The notes beneath the pieces are model-generated. The model saw only the letters and a program-made list of their open reading frames with translations. It had not been told where the DNA came from and ran no database searches. From the NCBI GenBank assembly GCA_965153355.1, contig OZ231126.1, forward strand, positions 26,536,001 through 26,600,000: 64,000 nt of DNA. Direction: 5' to 3'. Each line of letters starts with the position of its first letter. Position 1 is the stretch's first letter. Source of the stretch: Flaccisagitta enflata (Eukaryota; Chaetognatha; Sagittoidea; Aphragmophora). Made by a program: the position numbers and the translations under genes. Positions 1 to 9,705 of this stretch are shown piece after piece.

Positions 1-37
1 AATGAATGAAACGTTGAGAACCATGAATCTCTAGACC

Positions 38-142
38 TATCCCGAGCTCTATCAGACATATCCCAAGCTCTATCGGACATATCCCGAGCACTATCAAACC
101 TATCCTGAGCTCTATCAAACCTATCCCAAGCTCTATCAAACC
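38..142. repeat. 21-bp tandem repeat, 5 copies
   Basis: Five consecutive 21-bp units of the type TATCCCGAGCTCTATCAGACA, each differing at 1-3 positions. It lies at the window edge beside AT-rich unique DNA. No coding potential is visible. Confidence 0.93.
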
Positions 143-236
143 TAATTGTAGATAATTATGATAATTGAAATGAGGAGTAACATGAATGATGAACACAAAT
201 GATTTCAAACATTTTTGGCAATTTTTCACTCCAGCA

Positions 237-323
237 TGACCAACCGCCGACCAACCAACCTACCAACCGACCAACCAATCTACCAACGGACAGAAGCTCT
301 TACAGAAGTGCCATGGAGCACCC
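237..323 (-). mobile_element. Degenerate HLE-B-like 5' end with ACCA/ACCG array
   Basis: Read on the minus strand this gives a palindrome GTGCTCCATGGCAC followed by CTGTAAGAGCTTCTGTCCG and a GGTTGGTC-type tetranucleotide array. That matches the order seen in intact HLE-B copies (palindrome, CTATAAGAGGCTTTGTCCG, GTCY array). The 3' part is missing, so this is an old fragment. Confidence 0.6.
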
Positions 324-330
324 AATAACA

Positions 331-1440
331 ACCTGAAATTAGGGCATTTGTGTCCTTTTTTGACATTTTGGCCCATTTTGTCCCATTTTGTTACTATGTT
401 TGTATATGAAATTTCAAGAAAAATGGTTGACAAAAAAAAGTTTTATAGGAAAAATTGTTTTTTACCAAAAATCATCAAAATTTCAAAATCCCATAACTCC
501 TTCAAAATTCAACTATGACTGTTGAAATTTTGCATACACATTAAAAGTTCTCAGGACTACTATCATGCCAAAAATTATCATGTTAAGCCAATTATTTAGG
601 AAAATATAGCTATTTTTCATTTTTTTTGAATTTTTTGTTTTTTTAGTGTCATTCCCTTAAAAATTGGCCAAAAATATTTTTCAAAAGATGAAATTTGTAG
701 CCCTGGAAATTACCTATAGGTAACATAAAAGACAAATTTTGAAATAAGTTTTTTGGCCTACTATAGCAATTTTAAGAGAAAAATTTTTTTTGACAACCAA
801 AAACAAAAATTGCCCGGAACAGCTCCAAACCCTTATGGGGGTGGGGGTACTATAGGTGCACACCACAGAAAAATTTCAGATCCCATATCTTTGTAATTGG
901 AGAGATATGGCTTCCCTCCTTATCACCAGTTCTTTGATTCCGGTACTGTAGCTTTATTTCTTCGATCAAGATGATTACAGAGAAAAGTATTTTCGTCCCG
1001 TCACTTATATGAAGACGGTCTTGCTTTTATCTTTGTTTTTGTTTTTTTTTTTCTCTAAATATCTTTATAAGTTGTTTTCGTTGTTTCGAAGTTTCAAATT
1101 GAAAAAAACATTCACGGAAGTCGAGCAGACTGATTGAGAAAGTGAAGATAAAGAAGTACTCTGAATAATTAAACCGTGAACTGTGATTTGTACTTCAGTG
1201 ACGAACTCGAACGAATTTGTTTAGAATTGTTAAAATTTGGAATTTAAATCGATGCTCACATCGGCCACTTTGTTTTCAATTCCGATTCAGCATTTCTGAT
1301 AAGGCGGAAGACGATAGAAGCGATCGGTTACTAGTTGGTTGGTAACCATGGCAAACAAAAAAAGACAGTTACTTCAATGTACTCCTACGCACTGATTTTT
1401 TTGATTTGCTGTAAATCCTTTTAGGTAATAATAGTGAATC
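331..1440. other. AT-rich DNA with no recognisable gene
   Basis: No open frame above 60 codons, no RNA gene and no inverted-repeat pair that I can pair up. Long A/T runs dominate, with a short G-rich stretch near 836-848. The texture (runs such as AAAATTTTT) resembles the inner parts of the transposons further right, so decayed mobile DNA is likely but not shown. Confidence 0.5.
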
Positions 1441-1446
1441 AAATTA

Positions 1447-2144
1447 CAGGGTGTATCACATCAAACAGGACAAAAGAAAACGATGTATTTTTGCTTCTAG
1501 AAGTGCAAAATCATTTCTGAAAACTGTTTCTAAAAGATAACTTCAGACGATTTTTGAATGATACAGACTTTTGCTAGTCATGGTTAACATATATCCTCAG
1601 CAAAACCATGAAAAAATGCCTTTTTTTAGCAAAAAATGCTAATTTCTATCCAAATTCAAGGTTTTTCCTTAGATTTTTCAAGTCATATTCACATATAGAT
1701 GACAAAAAATGGTCAGAAATGTTTGTCAGTTACGCTAGGACACTGAAGGTTGGGATTCCCTCATGACCTTTGTCAAAATTGTATCATTCAATATAGTTAT
1801 TGAAATTTTTATCAGCACACAAACTTTTTTGTAATGAAACTTACAAAAAAAATATTCTGAACCTCACCTTTTTGTTGTTTTTACCTCACATTCTTTCTTT
1901 AATTCAAGACCAAGTATTGCAGTTTTGTTTTTTTAGATGAAAAGTCAATATACAACAAAACAAGCAATAACTAAAGTAAAAATATAAAGGCTTAAAATTT
2001 TTAAAGCAGTTTTTTAAAATATGGCAAAATACTATCTGCTCATATTTTTTAAAGCTTTCTGAACCTGTTAACAGAATCATTCTACCATTTCTAGAAGCAA
2101 AGATACATCGTTTTCTTTTGTCCTGTTTGGCGTGGTACTCCCTG
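1447..2144. mobile_element. TA-flanked MITE with 56-bp terminal inverted repeats (Tc1/mariner type)
   Basis: The left arm (1447-1502) begins CAGGGTGTATCACATCAAAC and the right arm (2089-2144) is its reverse complement with about five mismatches. Both termini are bounded by TA (1445-1446 and 2145-2146), the target duplication of Tc1/mariner elements, and CAGGGTGT is a common terminal motif of that superfamily. The 698-bp body has no transposase frame, so it is non-autonomous. The superfamily assignment rests on termini alone. Confidence 0.85.
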
Positions 2145-2151
2145 TATCTAA

Positions 2152-3391
2152 CCAGCGAAAAAATCAGAACTAAAAAAAGTTTATTTTTGGGCCCGTAGCA
2201 TCACTTTTTGTGAAAAAACATCAGAAATGAAAGAAAGGGGAAAACTCCATGTATAATATAGAAATAATATAGAAATTGGATATGTTAAAATATTTTAAGG
2301 AGAACTAAATTCTTTTCTAAATATGGCAAAGTACTTTATACCCCTTCATGGTGACCTATCATCCCATGATATATCTTCTTGAAGATGAATTCCCATTCCT
2401 CCAATCATTAAGATTTCCCTTTAACACAAAATAGTATAAATTGTCCATATTCCCACCCCAATAGTTTAATTGAGAGGAGGGGTACCACGTGGATCAAAAA
2501 AAAAGACGCACCTATTATTTTATTGATAAAATAGATAAAAAAATCAATTTTGACTATTTTGAAGGAAAGCATTTTAAAAGATTTTCAAATTTTCTTTCAA
2601 TCCAGACCAATCCCAGATCTCTATCTCAAACGGTTTAGAAGCTAGAGCCCTGCAAAGAGAAGCACTAATTTGCTGAAATGCATTTTTACTTATGGATTGC
2701 GAAACTGAAATAGGCAATGTTTTCACTCAAACTAATGCCATTTCTAAACAAAAAAAGATAGCAACGTGAGATTGGCGCCATTTGAAAGTACTTTTGAAGG
2801 GCTTTAAAATGGCCTAAGATTTTAATTAGTTTTTCTAAGATTTATAGGCATAATCAGTCATTCGAAAGTGCGTCTTTTTTTTTGAGTCGTATGGTAACAG
2901 CTAGGGAGTCGGATCCCCATAGTTCCTTTTTTTTCAATTGGATTTAACCTTTGCTGAATTGACTATCCCTGTCAATGCCAGAAGTCAGCACTAACATCTA
3001 TCCCTTAACCAAATAGCTATAATGAAAAATTATAATTGTTTGAGAGATAAGACAAAAGTCTTGTTTTCTGCATAAAAATTACTTATCCAAAGGTTTTGAA
3101 TTTCAGTAACCACTAAACTTAGGTCGTACCTAAAATTGGATATGTAAGTATATGAGTGGAAGCATATACTATACAGAAATGAGTAGCTTTTGAATGTTTT
3201 ATTTTACTTTTATATGTTAAGTCTATTTTTCAATAACATTTTTCTAAAGTTTTTTGTAAGATACTTTTTGTTGCACATTTCATACATTGTATATTTGCAA
3301 TTTTCAAAAAAATCATTAAACAAGTTTTATAAAAATTGATGCTACGTGTGCAAAAAAAAAATCTTTTTTAAGTTCTGATTTTTTTGCTGAG
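2152..3391. mobile_element. Element with ~60-bp inverted arms enclosing a family E MITE
   Basis: Positions 2152-2213 and 3331-3391 are inverted copies of each other (shared AAAAATCAGAACT and GATGCTACG..). Between them lie AT-rich DNA and the E MITE at 2483-2896. I could not identify a target duplication: TA-like sequences adjoin the left end, but the right end is ambiguous. It has no coding capacity. It may be a MITE pair or a foldback element split by a later insertion. Confidence 0.6.
2483..2896. mobile_element. Family E MITE, ~30-bp terminal inverted repeats
   Basis: Left end TACCACGTGGA followed by TCAAAAAAAAAGACGCAC; the right end is the inverted copy (GTGCGTC, T-run, GAGTCGTATGGTA), identical over the inner 18 bp. 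It is 414 bp long and non-coding. Two further copies, about 290 bp, lie in the tandem duplication near 54.3 and 56.5 kb. The target duplication is unclear. Confidence 0.8.
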
Positions 3392-3660
3392 TAAAAAAAT
3401 TGACATACTATGAACACTTGAAAAGATTTTTGAGGCTGCTCAAAAAATGAGCTTGCAGTAGCGACTTTATGTCATGTGAAAATTTTATTCAATTGGCGAT
3501 TCATTATTTGACACTTTTTGCAAAAATTGACGCTACGGCCACAAAAATTGACGCTACGGCCACAAAAATTGACTTTTTGAGTTCTGATTTTTTGCCGAAC
3601 CAAAAATTTGTCACAATAATACCACCTAAAAGGTTTTGAAGTCATTCCAAAAAATGGGTA
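3331..3660. repeat. Two diverged direct copies (~190-200 bp period) with an inner 20-bp duplication
   Basis: The segment 3331-3460 is repeated in the same orientation at 3512-3660 (AAAATTGA(C/T)GCTACG.., AGTTCTGATTTTTT(G), ..TCAAAAAATG / ..CCAAAAAATG). In the second copy the motif GACGCTACGGCCACAAAAATT is itself doubled. This is the arm sequence of the element to its left, so it is either a satellite-like expansion of an arm or a third arm. Confidence 0.65.
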
Positions 3661-3716
3661 TGTGGTGGTATCTTGAAAATCACTGTCTTTTTTTATTTTT
3701 GCCATAGTTAAGTTGA

Positions 3717-3821
3717 TTTGTCGGATGGTTGGTCGGTTGGTCAATGGTCATGCTGTGAATGGGCCAACCAACGAATGGACGGACAGACAAACAAAGCGGG
3801 GTGTAGAGTCGGCTGGCTTCT
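3717..3821 (-). mobile_element. HLE-A 5' end remnant with GGTTGGTC and GGAC arrays
   Basis: Contains GGACGGACAGACAAACAAAGCGGGGTGTAGAGTC split by short changes. On the minus strand this is the HLE-A order (palindrome remnant, CTCTACACCCCGCTTTGT, GTCY array). The palindrome has decayed to GTCGGCTGGC. An intact HLE-C follows directly on its right. Confidence 0.65.
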
Positions 3822-3822
3822 A

Positions 3823-3916
3823 ACAAGTCCAAGTAGGCCAATAGGTGCGCCGGATGGGTTGTCAAAGGTTAGCGTGACAGACCAACGGACAAATATAGAG
3901 GTGCGTCGGCGCACCT
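3823..3916 (-). mobile_element. HLE-C, very short complete copy (94 bp)
   Basis: On the minus strand it runs from the palindrome AGGTGCGCCGACGCACCT through CTCTATATTTGTCCGTTGGTC and ends with the inverted subterminal copy GGCGCACCT, then GGCC..CTTGT|T. All terminal landmarks of the family are present with almost no interior, so this is close to the minimal unit. T-rich flanks on the 5' side fit the proposed T|T target. Confidence 0.75.
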
Positions 3917-4317
3917 AAAAATGTAATGGAGGAGGGGAATAAGTTGAGGCAGTCGTGGATCTTTTCGATCGGTAATGCGTTCGGTCGGTCACAAGGTTGC
4001 TCATTCTTTCTGTCTCAGTCGTAGGAAGAATAAGAACGATTTATTGTTTTCTGTAATCACAAACATAGTCATAAACAAAAAGCGTTTTGGCATTAGTTTG
4101 GCCGTGATTCAAAAGAATGGTTCAACAGTTGTTTCTCTCGCTATCTCCCCCCCCCCCCTTCCCTCGTCTCCTCGACTTAGGATTTCAGCTCGTCGGCTTT
4201 TCGACGCCTTCAAAAGTGACTTGAAAGTGATTTGTATGTCGCTCAAAAACATAGTAACAAATTTGGTGAAAATCCTCAATGATCAAAGATGCGTCTCGGG
4301 GTTTCAAAGCGGGTCAA
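3917..4317. other. No gene; includes a poly-C run
   Basis: A frame reads through 3975-4391 but has no recognisable domain and ends in the downstream tetranucleotide array. A run of about 12 C lies near 4147-4158. I see nothing functional. Confidence 0.4.
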
Positions 4318-4439
4318 GTCAAACACTGGGATGGACGGACGGATGGACGGATGGACGGATGGATGGACGGACGGCTGGACTGGGGCGGTGATGGAAAATC
4401 GCCGAACAAACATTTGGGCAGGGGCAAAGATAAAACGCA

Positions 4440-4440
<1 letters not shown>
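4318..4440 (-). mobile_element. HLE-A-like remnant with GGAC/GGAT array
   Basis: GGAC/GGAT tetranucleotides (about 4331-4378) are followed by TTTGGGCAGGGGCAAAGATA, which resembles the HLE-A interior phrase ..GGGCAGGGGC... Neither palindrome nor 3' end is intact. A (CA)n tract starts directly at its edge. Confidence 0.45.

Positions 4441-4525
<85 letters not shown>
4441..4525. repeat. (CA)n microsatellite, ~41 units
   Basis: A perfect CA dinucleotide run apart from an initial GCGC. Confidence 0.97.
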
Positions 4526-4527
<2 letters not shown>

Positions 4528-5099
4528 CCATATGATATGTTCATGTATGAGCAACGGACTGACGAATTGACTATTTTGTCAGGACGAATAATAGAGCCTT
4601 TTTGAGGAAGATTGAGCTGGATGAAAATACCGACAGAGCGACAAATGGTTGGATGGATCGACCCAGGAACCGTGCTATATAGACAATGATTTAGGCTGGG
4701 GAAGGAGGGAGGGTAACCGTAATTTATTGAGTAGAAAAATAGGAAATCTCAGTGGGTGGTTATTTTGCAGCGTGTACCGAACAGACAATGTAAGGTGTCA
4801 GACTGTTTACGAAGGAAGTAACCGTGGCCGGTAATCGGGAAAAAAGTCGAAGTCAGTCTTCGACTTTTTGACATATTCAAGAGAAACAGGGTTTTCATTT
4901 TCTTATGCGGAAGGGCTGATTGGTCCCTCAAACAAAATTGATAGGGTAAGTAAATTTAATAATTCTCTTTCATTTGGCGCCAAGCAGAATGCTCTACAAC
5001 AAATATTTTTTGCGTTATGATTTTTTAAAGATTTTTTGATGAAAATTGTGAATTGATTTTTTTTTTTTTTTTTTTTATGATTTTAAGTAGGATCAAAAA
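4526..5099. other. No gene; one strong hairpin
   Basis: Contains an inverted repeat at about 4840-4872 (AAAAAGTCGAAG..CTTCGACTTTTT). A similar hairpin occurs at 9392-9421. A T-run of about 19 lies at 5058-5076. No frames of interest. Confidence 0.5.
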
Positions 5100-5545
5100 A
5101 GGAGTGTATTTATATTTGTATGATCATGCAAATACAAGAAAACATGTTTATGAGCATAGCTGCTCATCTGTGAGGGTGTCTTGGAGGATTCTAGCTCATT
5201 TGCTCATTTAGCTCAGTTTCTTTTTTTTATTTTAAATGTGATATATGAATAGATATTTTAATATATGTTTAAAAAAGCAGATACAAAATAGCAGATCAGA
5301 GAGCATAACTGCTCATCTCTGAGGGTGTTTCTAAGCATTTTAGCTCACTTAGCTCATATAGCTCAGTCTTTTTTTTCTGATTTTTAATGGGATAAATAAA
5401 TGTTTTGATGGGAGCATGTAAATACAAGAAAGCATGTCAGTGAGCATAGCTGATTTTCTGGTTGAGTGATTTTGAGCATTTTAGTTCATCTAGCTCATTT
5501 GGCTCAGTCCTATTTTTCTCTGATTTTCAGTGCAATCAATACATA
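5100..5545. repeat. ~140-150-bp tandem repeat, three diverged units
   Basis: Each unit contains GCATGCAAATACAAGAAA.., GAGCATAGCTGCTCATCT.., TTTAGCTCAT..TAGCTCA and a T-rich stretch ending in TGATTTT. Units start near 5122, 5277 and 5411. The third unit continues into the dispersed family I sequence that recurs inverted at the far end of the window. Confidence 0.75.
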
Positions 5546-5671
5546 AAATTGCTCTTGATTTGATCTAATAGAAAAAAAGATTTGCAGTCACTAAAGACAA
5601 AGGCTTGATGAAAATTGACCAATGCTTACGACTTTTTTCCTCACGGCGACAGCCGCCATTACTGGTAAATT
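5449..5671 (+). repeat. Family I dispersed repeat (inverted partner at 63641-63868)
   Basis: Runs from GCATAGCTGATTTTCTGGTTG to CGGCGACAGCCGCCATTACTGG. The reverse complement with modest divergence lies 58 kb away at 63641-63868. A related phrase (GGCGAGAGCCGCCTTTACTGG) starts the family J copy near 11436. It is non-coding and unclassified. Confidence 0.8.
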
Positions 5672-5904
5672 AGTAATCAGGTTGTCTATCATTTAATTAA
5701 AGTTATGAATGGTGAGTTGGTGTGTTATTATAGTAAACTGAGCCATTCAGAGTTGAAGGTTGTGTAAGTGACTAGGATGTGTACAAGATGGCATGATGGC
5801 ATAATGGCTATCACTGCGGGTGGATCTTCGATTGGGTAAGAAGATTCTGCATGGGCGAGAATGGGATAACCTGCTTGAGAAATTAGCATGTCAGCCTGTT
5901 TTCT

Positions 5905-5935
<31 letters not shown>

Positions 5936-6074
5936 TTTTGTAAGTGGCGTGAGTGATCTTCAAAACAAGCAGTCTTGAAAGAATGATAGAATGAGTCATC
6001 GCTTCACCGAAAAAAGCGTTAAAAAAGTTTTTCTTTTTTTCACCGGGCTGAGAAGGTTGTCGACTGTACTTTTT
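5672..6074. other. No gene; T-rich run at 5903-5939
   Basis: Unassigned DNA with a T/C microsatellite-like stretch. No supported frame. Confidence 0.45.
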
Positions 6075-6605
6075 GGCCAGCGGCCCCGAAGCCGATGACT
6101 TCTGCTTACACACATTGGGAAATTTCTCCTCCTTCTTCTCTATCCTTCCGTCTGTCCGTCCACCCCCCTCCCAAGCTTCGAGACCCAAATTCTGCCAAAT
6201 TTAGCCAAAACCCGCCAACTTTGATCAAACTTAGCCCAATTTCAGGCCGCCAAATTTGGCAATTCAGTCTAATTTGGCAAAATTTGGCCAAGCTCAGCCA
6301 AATTCAGCCTTATTCTGCTAAATTCTGACTAAATTAACCCATTGTATCCCAGCCTGAAAGCCCAGCATGCAGCATCAGGCACAAAATCAATGCCTGAGGC
6401 CCAAATCCAAGCCTCAAGACCAAAATCCCAGCCCCAAAGCCCAATGCCCAAGGCCCAACTACCAGAAAGAGAAGGAGGAGAAATTTCCTCACATGTGAAA
6501 GTATAGGTCATCGTCCCCTGCCCTGCTCCCCCCCTCCACTTCAATCATAACCTACTTAGGCAGGGCACGGGTACCGCTGACCATCTAACGATCTTGCAAC
6601 TATTA
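6075..6605 (+). mobile_element. Family D element (subfamily with GGGAAATTTCTCCTCC arms)
   Basis: The left arm (GGCCAGCGGCCCCGAAGCCGATGAC.. to GGGAAATTTCTCCTCC) is mirrored by a right arm at about 6462-6512 (GGAGGAGAAATTTCCTCACATG.. to GGTCATCG). Inside are a short CCGTC array and an ~11-bp minisatellite (CCAAATTT/AGCCC type). The tail (GGCAGGGCACGGGTACCGCTGACCATC split over 6560-6600) recurs in all D copies. It has no coding capacity. Confidence 0.75.
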
Positions 6606-7910
6606 TGGATTAGCGAGTTGCGAGTCACCTTCACCCATCATCCAGTTGCTTGGCGGGATAGGTCCCCCGCCATTCAAAAACGCCCCCGGAAGGTGATCCA
6701 GAAAATTTAATTAGGATCCTCGGATTTATCAAAATACACTCTCTCGTGTTGCATCTTCAAATTTCCCAATGAAAATCTTTGACTTTCTAGATTGTTTCAA
6801 TTTCGTCAGACTGAAAAACATTGATTAAGTTTCTTAAAAGTTAAGAGTCTCATCTGCCATGTTTAAAATTGAAGATTGTAATTGTAAGTTATCTGAGTTC
6901 TGAAGTTGATTATCATTAGGTCATATCAAATGCAGAAAGAAACATTGTTACTGCAGCATGCATATAAGCACATCAAATCGCTTAAGACTTGTGAAAGGAA
7001 CTTCAAGGACGTAACATAGTCATGGCGAAATATGAACTTATGTTCAGAGGCTAATTTGTCCCCAAACCGTGATTATGTAATAATGTAATTATGCAATTAT
7101 GCAATGATTTTGTAATCATGTGACTTTGTGTGTAATTGTAAGGACGCAACTACTTTCCTGTCGAGCTTTTTTTTTCTTTCCGCTTATGAAGTGAAACTGG
7201 GCCTAAAATGCGGCGGTCGTTGCTTTGATAGGAATCATTGCTTGTTTGGTGAATCTTTTTACTTTTATTTTTTTTCGAAGGAGAGATAGCTCTAACTGAT
7301 TTTTAAGTCCTGTGTCGTTTTCTTTCATGCGGGTCCTGACCAAAAATCCTTTTCATCCTAACTTCATGTCAATTCGTTGAATCGGCTTGAAACTTGGATA
7401 TGGCAGCTTTTATTATGCTTTGGATTTATTTTTGAAATGTTCAAACATCTGTTCGAGTTACTTTAATTCGATACTCTACAAAAAGCTGAGACACTTTGTT
7501 TTCCTCACTTAGATCTTCGATCGAATCTCCCTCCCCTCTCCCTTCATTTCTGAAGAACATTTTCCCCCGGAATTATATATGTTTTGAAATTTGTCCATAA
7601 ATGTTGACTCTTGAACACTCGCAACTTAACAAACATGAAATAAATCAAGATAATGATGAAACAAATCGAATTTGGTTTGTTTTGTCTCGACCAAAAATGA
7701 ATATGGAAAGCAGTTATCGTTGTCAAAAATCTATATCTATTTCTAATTTCTTTTTTCATGCCGCGAAGTGTTGGCTTTCACTTGGCATGTTTCATTTAAG
7801 AAAAAAATCATATCAGGGCCAAATAGGTCATTCGCTCGCAGATAAGAAGGGGCAGCAATGCAGCACTTTTCAGTTTAACGATTGTTTGGCTGAGGTTAGT
7901 GATGCAAGAA
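6606..7910. other. No recognisable gene
   Basis: Mostly AT-rich. Positions 7066-7130 hold a degenerate TAATNATG repeat. Overlapping frames at 7544-7918 on both strands have no domain I recognise and no splice context I would trust. Confidence 0.45.
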
Positions 7911-8126
7911 ACAAGTGACGCGGGGTCACAATATCGTTGCGGACGGGTGGGCAGAGGCATCCAACACCCATCCACATCTCAAATCCCATACCCCACACAC
8001 TAACATACACAAAGATATCCAAAACGCTTGGTTTTCCACTTTTTGACTCAATCATTATCAACATACCAACGGATCAACCCACGGACGGACAGACAAAAAC
8101 TCTTAAAGAGTTGCATGGCCGCAACT
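7911..8126 (-). mobile_element. HLE-B complete copy
   Basis: Minus-strand order: palindrome AGTTGCGGCCATGCAACT, CTTTAAGAG, GTCTGTCCGTCC array, a GT-rich interior, the inverted subterminal CCGTCCGCAAC, then the 3' hairpin GTGACCCCGCGTCAC and CTTGT|T. It is 216 bp and non-coding. Flanked by T on the 5' side (AAAA on the plus strand). Confidence 0.85.
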
Positions 8127-8139
8127 AAAAAGAGCCGAA

Positions 8140-8247
8140 TTCACGGCACCACAGTCACGCGGGTAGACCGACCAAACGACTGAACGACCGACACAGCAAC
8201 GTATAGTGTCCCGTGTCCGCGACTACAAACTGCTCGTCAACACTCAA
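8140..8247 (-). mobile_element. Degenerate HLE-A-like DNA
   Basis: Phrases CACGGCACCACAGTCACGCGGG (broken by mutations relative to HLE-A) and CCGACC/ACGACCGAC tetranucleotides indicate a decayed HLE-A end feeding into the next tandem repeat. Confidence 0.4.
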
Positions 8248-8443
8248 GACCGACAAAGCTAAGTGTCACCAACCAATAGACCGACAGACTGACAAAGACC
8301 GACAAAGCTAAGTGTCACCAACCAATAGACCGACAGACTGACAAAGACCGGCAAAGCTAAGTGTCACCAACCAATAGACCGACGGACCGACGAAGACCGA
8401 CAAAGCTAAATATTACCAACCAATAGACCGACGGACCGACACG
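8248..8443. repeat. 49-bp tandem repeat, 4 copies
   Basis: Unit: GACCGACAAAGCTAAGTGTC then ACCAACCAATAGACCGACAGACTGACAAA. The last two units carry GACGGACCGACG variants. The unit is built from HLE-type tetranucleotides plus CAAAGCTAAGTG, so it probably arose from an HLE array. Confidence 0.93.
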
Positions 8444-8526
8444 ACAACGTGACTTGAGACGCCTTCACGCCGTTGCAAAGAATTTGGGGGAAACCGGCGA
8501 GGTAAATTGTAGAAGATAAATCTTTT

Positions 8527-8793
8527 TTGATTATTGGCACGATTTTCTCCCTTTTTGAGACAGCCAGTGCCAGTGCCAGTGGCCCGATAGAGTGTTGCAA
8601 GCTCACTTATATGATTTCGAAGATCCAGTTCGTCAACTCGATGAAAACTTGGTCCATTGAGTTTGATCCTTCCGGTTTTGACCTTAATTTGAATGAGGAA
8701 ATCGTCTTTCATCTTAATTGGAGAACACACCTTACAGAATCGATCATATTTGGTGATGCAGCATGCAGCTTGAAGCTATGGTATATAAAATAA
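8527..8793 (+). CDS. Possible galectin-like exon (weak)
   Basis: The 88-codon frame contains, in order, a stretch like the galectin strand ..ISKIQFVNSMKTWSIEFDPSG.. (about residues 31-51) and EIVFHLNWR (residues 58-66; HLNWR at 8710-8724). HLNWR fits the H-x-N-x-R carbohydrate-contact motif of galectin domains, and EIVFHLN parallels their usual DIAFHFN. A pyrimidine-rich stretch ending ACAG at 8563 could be a splice acceptor just upstream. The expected downstream W-G-x-E motif is absent from this frame, so it would have to lie in another exon or be lost. No donor or partner exon is visible, and the frame starts on ATT, so no start codon can be assigned. A chance match or pseudogene is quite possible. 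Confidence 0.28.
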   Translation: MIIGTIFSLFETASASASGPIECCKLTYMISKIQFVNSMKTWSIEFDPSGFDLNLNEEIVFHLNWRTHLTESIIFGDAACSLKLWYIK

Positions 8794-8907
8794 TGATTGA
8801 AAAATGGTACGCGAAGAAAGTCCTAGATTTATGCCTGAACAGACAAACACGCTTTTATACTCCTCTTCCTGCATCACGATCTGGGCCCATCATTTGAAGG
8901 GCGAAAA

Positions 8908-9132
8908 TGACCAAATTTGCTCATTTTTGATCACTAATTCAGCCAACAGGTTAAAAGCCGGTAGAAAAGGATCGAGCCAATGACAGAATCCATTGTTTAT
9001 TGAAAACAAAAAACATTTTAACCCGATAAAGACCAAATTGGCTCATTAATTGCCATTTTCGATCACTAATTCACATAATAGATTAAAAGCCAGTAAAAAG
9101 GATCGAGTCAATGACCGAATCCATTATTTATT
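8908..9132. repeat. ~120-bp direct repeat, two diverged copies
   Basis: The phrase GACCAAATT(T/G)GCTCATT.. GATCACTAATTCA.. GGATCGAG(C/T)CAATGAC.. ATCCATT(G/A)TTTATTG occurs at about 8908-9002 and 9030-9132. Non-coding. Confidence 0.8.
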
Positions 9133-9309
9133 GCCAAAGTGAGGTTTGATTTATTGTTGAAAAATAATTCAGTGGCCAGTAAAACAAATCCACATCCATT
9201 GATTTGATCTGGAACAGTTCAGCCGTAACACAGGGGTTTGGAGGCTAAGGGCTAAATGATTGACTCACGTAATAGGAAACATACAGACAAGTACAAGTGT
9301 ACAAGTATA

Positions 9310-9385
9310 AGTGTATATTGGAGAATTATGGCCTCCTTTTATAAGGGCAATGTTGTTTCAACTTTCCTAAGTATCAGTACCTTGG
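9310..9385 (+). repeat. Dispersed ~60-bp repeat shared with 11737-11795
   Basis: GTATATTGGAGAATTATGGC..CCTTTTATAAGGGCAATG..TTTCAACTTTC recurs with one early substitution at about 11737-11795, where it ends a family J copy. It is probably the end of the same family. Confidence 0.75.
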
Positions 9386-9391
9386 TTGGGA

Positions 9392-9421
9392 AAAAAATCG
9401 AAAAACGTTTTTCGATTTTTT
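9392..9421. repeat. Perfect 28-30 nt palindrome
   Basis: AAAAATCGAAAAAC is followed immediately by its reverse complement, giving a loopless perfect inverted repeat. A related hairpin is near 4840-4872. Possibly a transposon end or a rho-independent-like fold; the role is unknown. Confidence 0.85.
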
Positions 9422-9705
9422 GAGTTTCGCTTAGGAATTAATTTTTTCCATTTTCGCTTAGGGCGTTTTGGGAAGTTGAGTCACAACTAGGCTCGCCCGA
9501 GGCTGGGGTTGAAATTGGTACAGGGTGTAAGAGGCCACTTTTTTACACCTTCTGGAAAAAAGCAGGGCACTGTTGGACCAATACTTTAGGCGCTAAGATT
9601 TTTTTAATCTTTTTTTATTTTTTCATATTTTCTGTATATTTCTCAGAGATTGATATTTTTCATCGATCTCAATTTTTGGAGCTACATACAACAAAAATGA
9701 GTTCA
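9422..9705. other. No gene
   Basis: Unassigned DNA with a short inverted motif (GTGTAAGAGG..TTACACC). Nothing further is supported. Confidence 0.4.

Noticed and set aside
9392-9421. Bacterial-type transcription terminator
   Set aside because: The perfect palindrome is A/T-rich with no G/C stem plus T-run logic for this setting; better seen as an inverted repeat of unknown origin.
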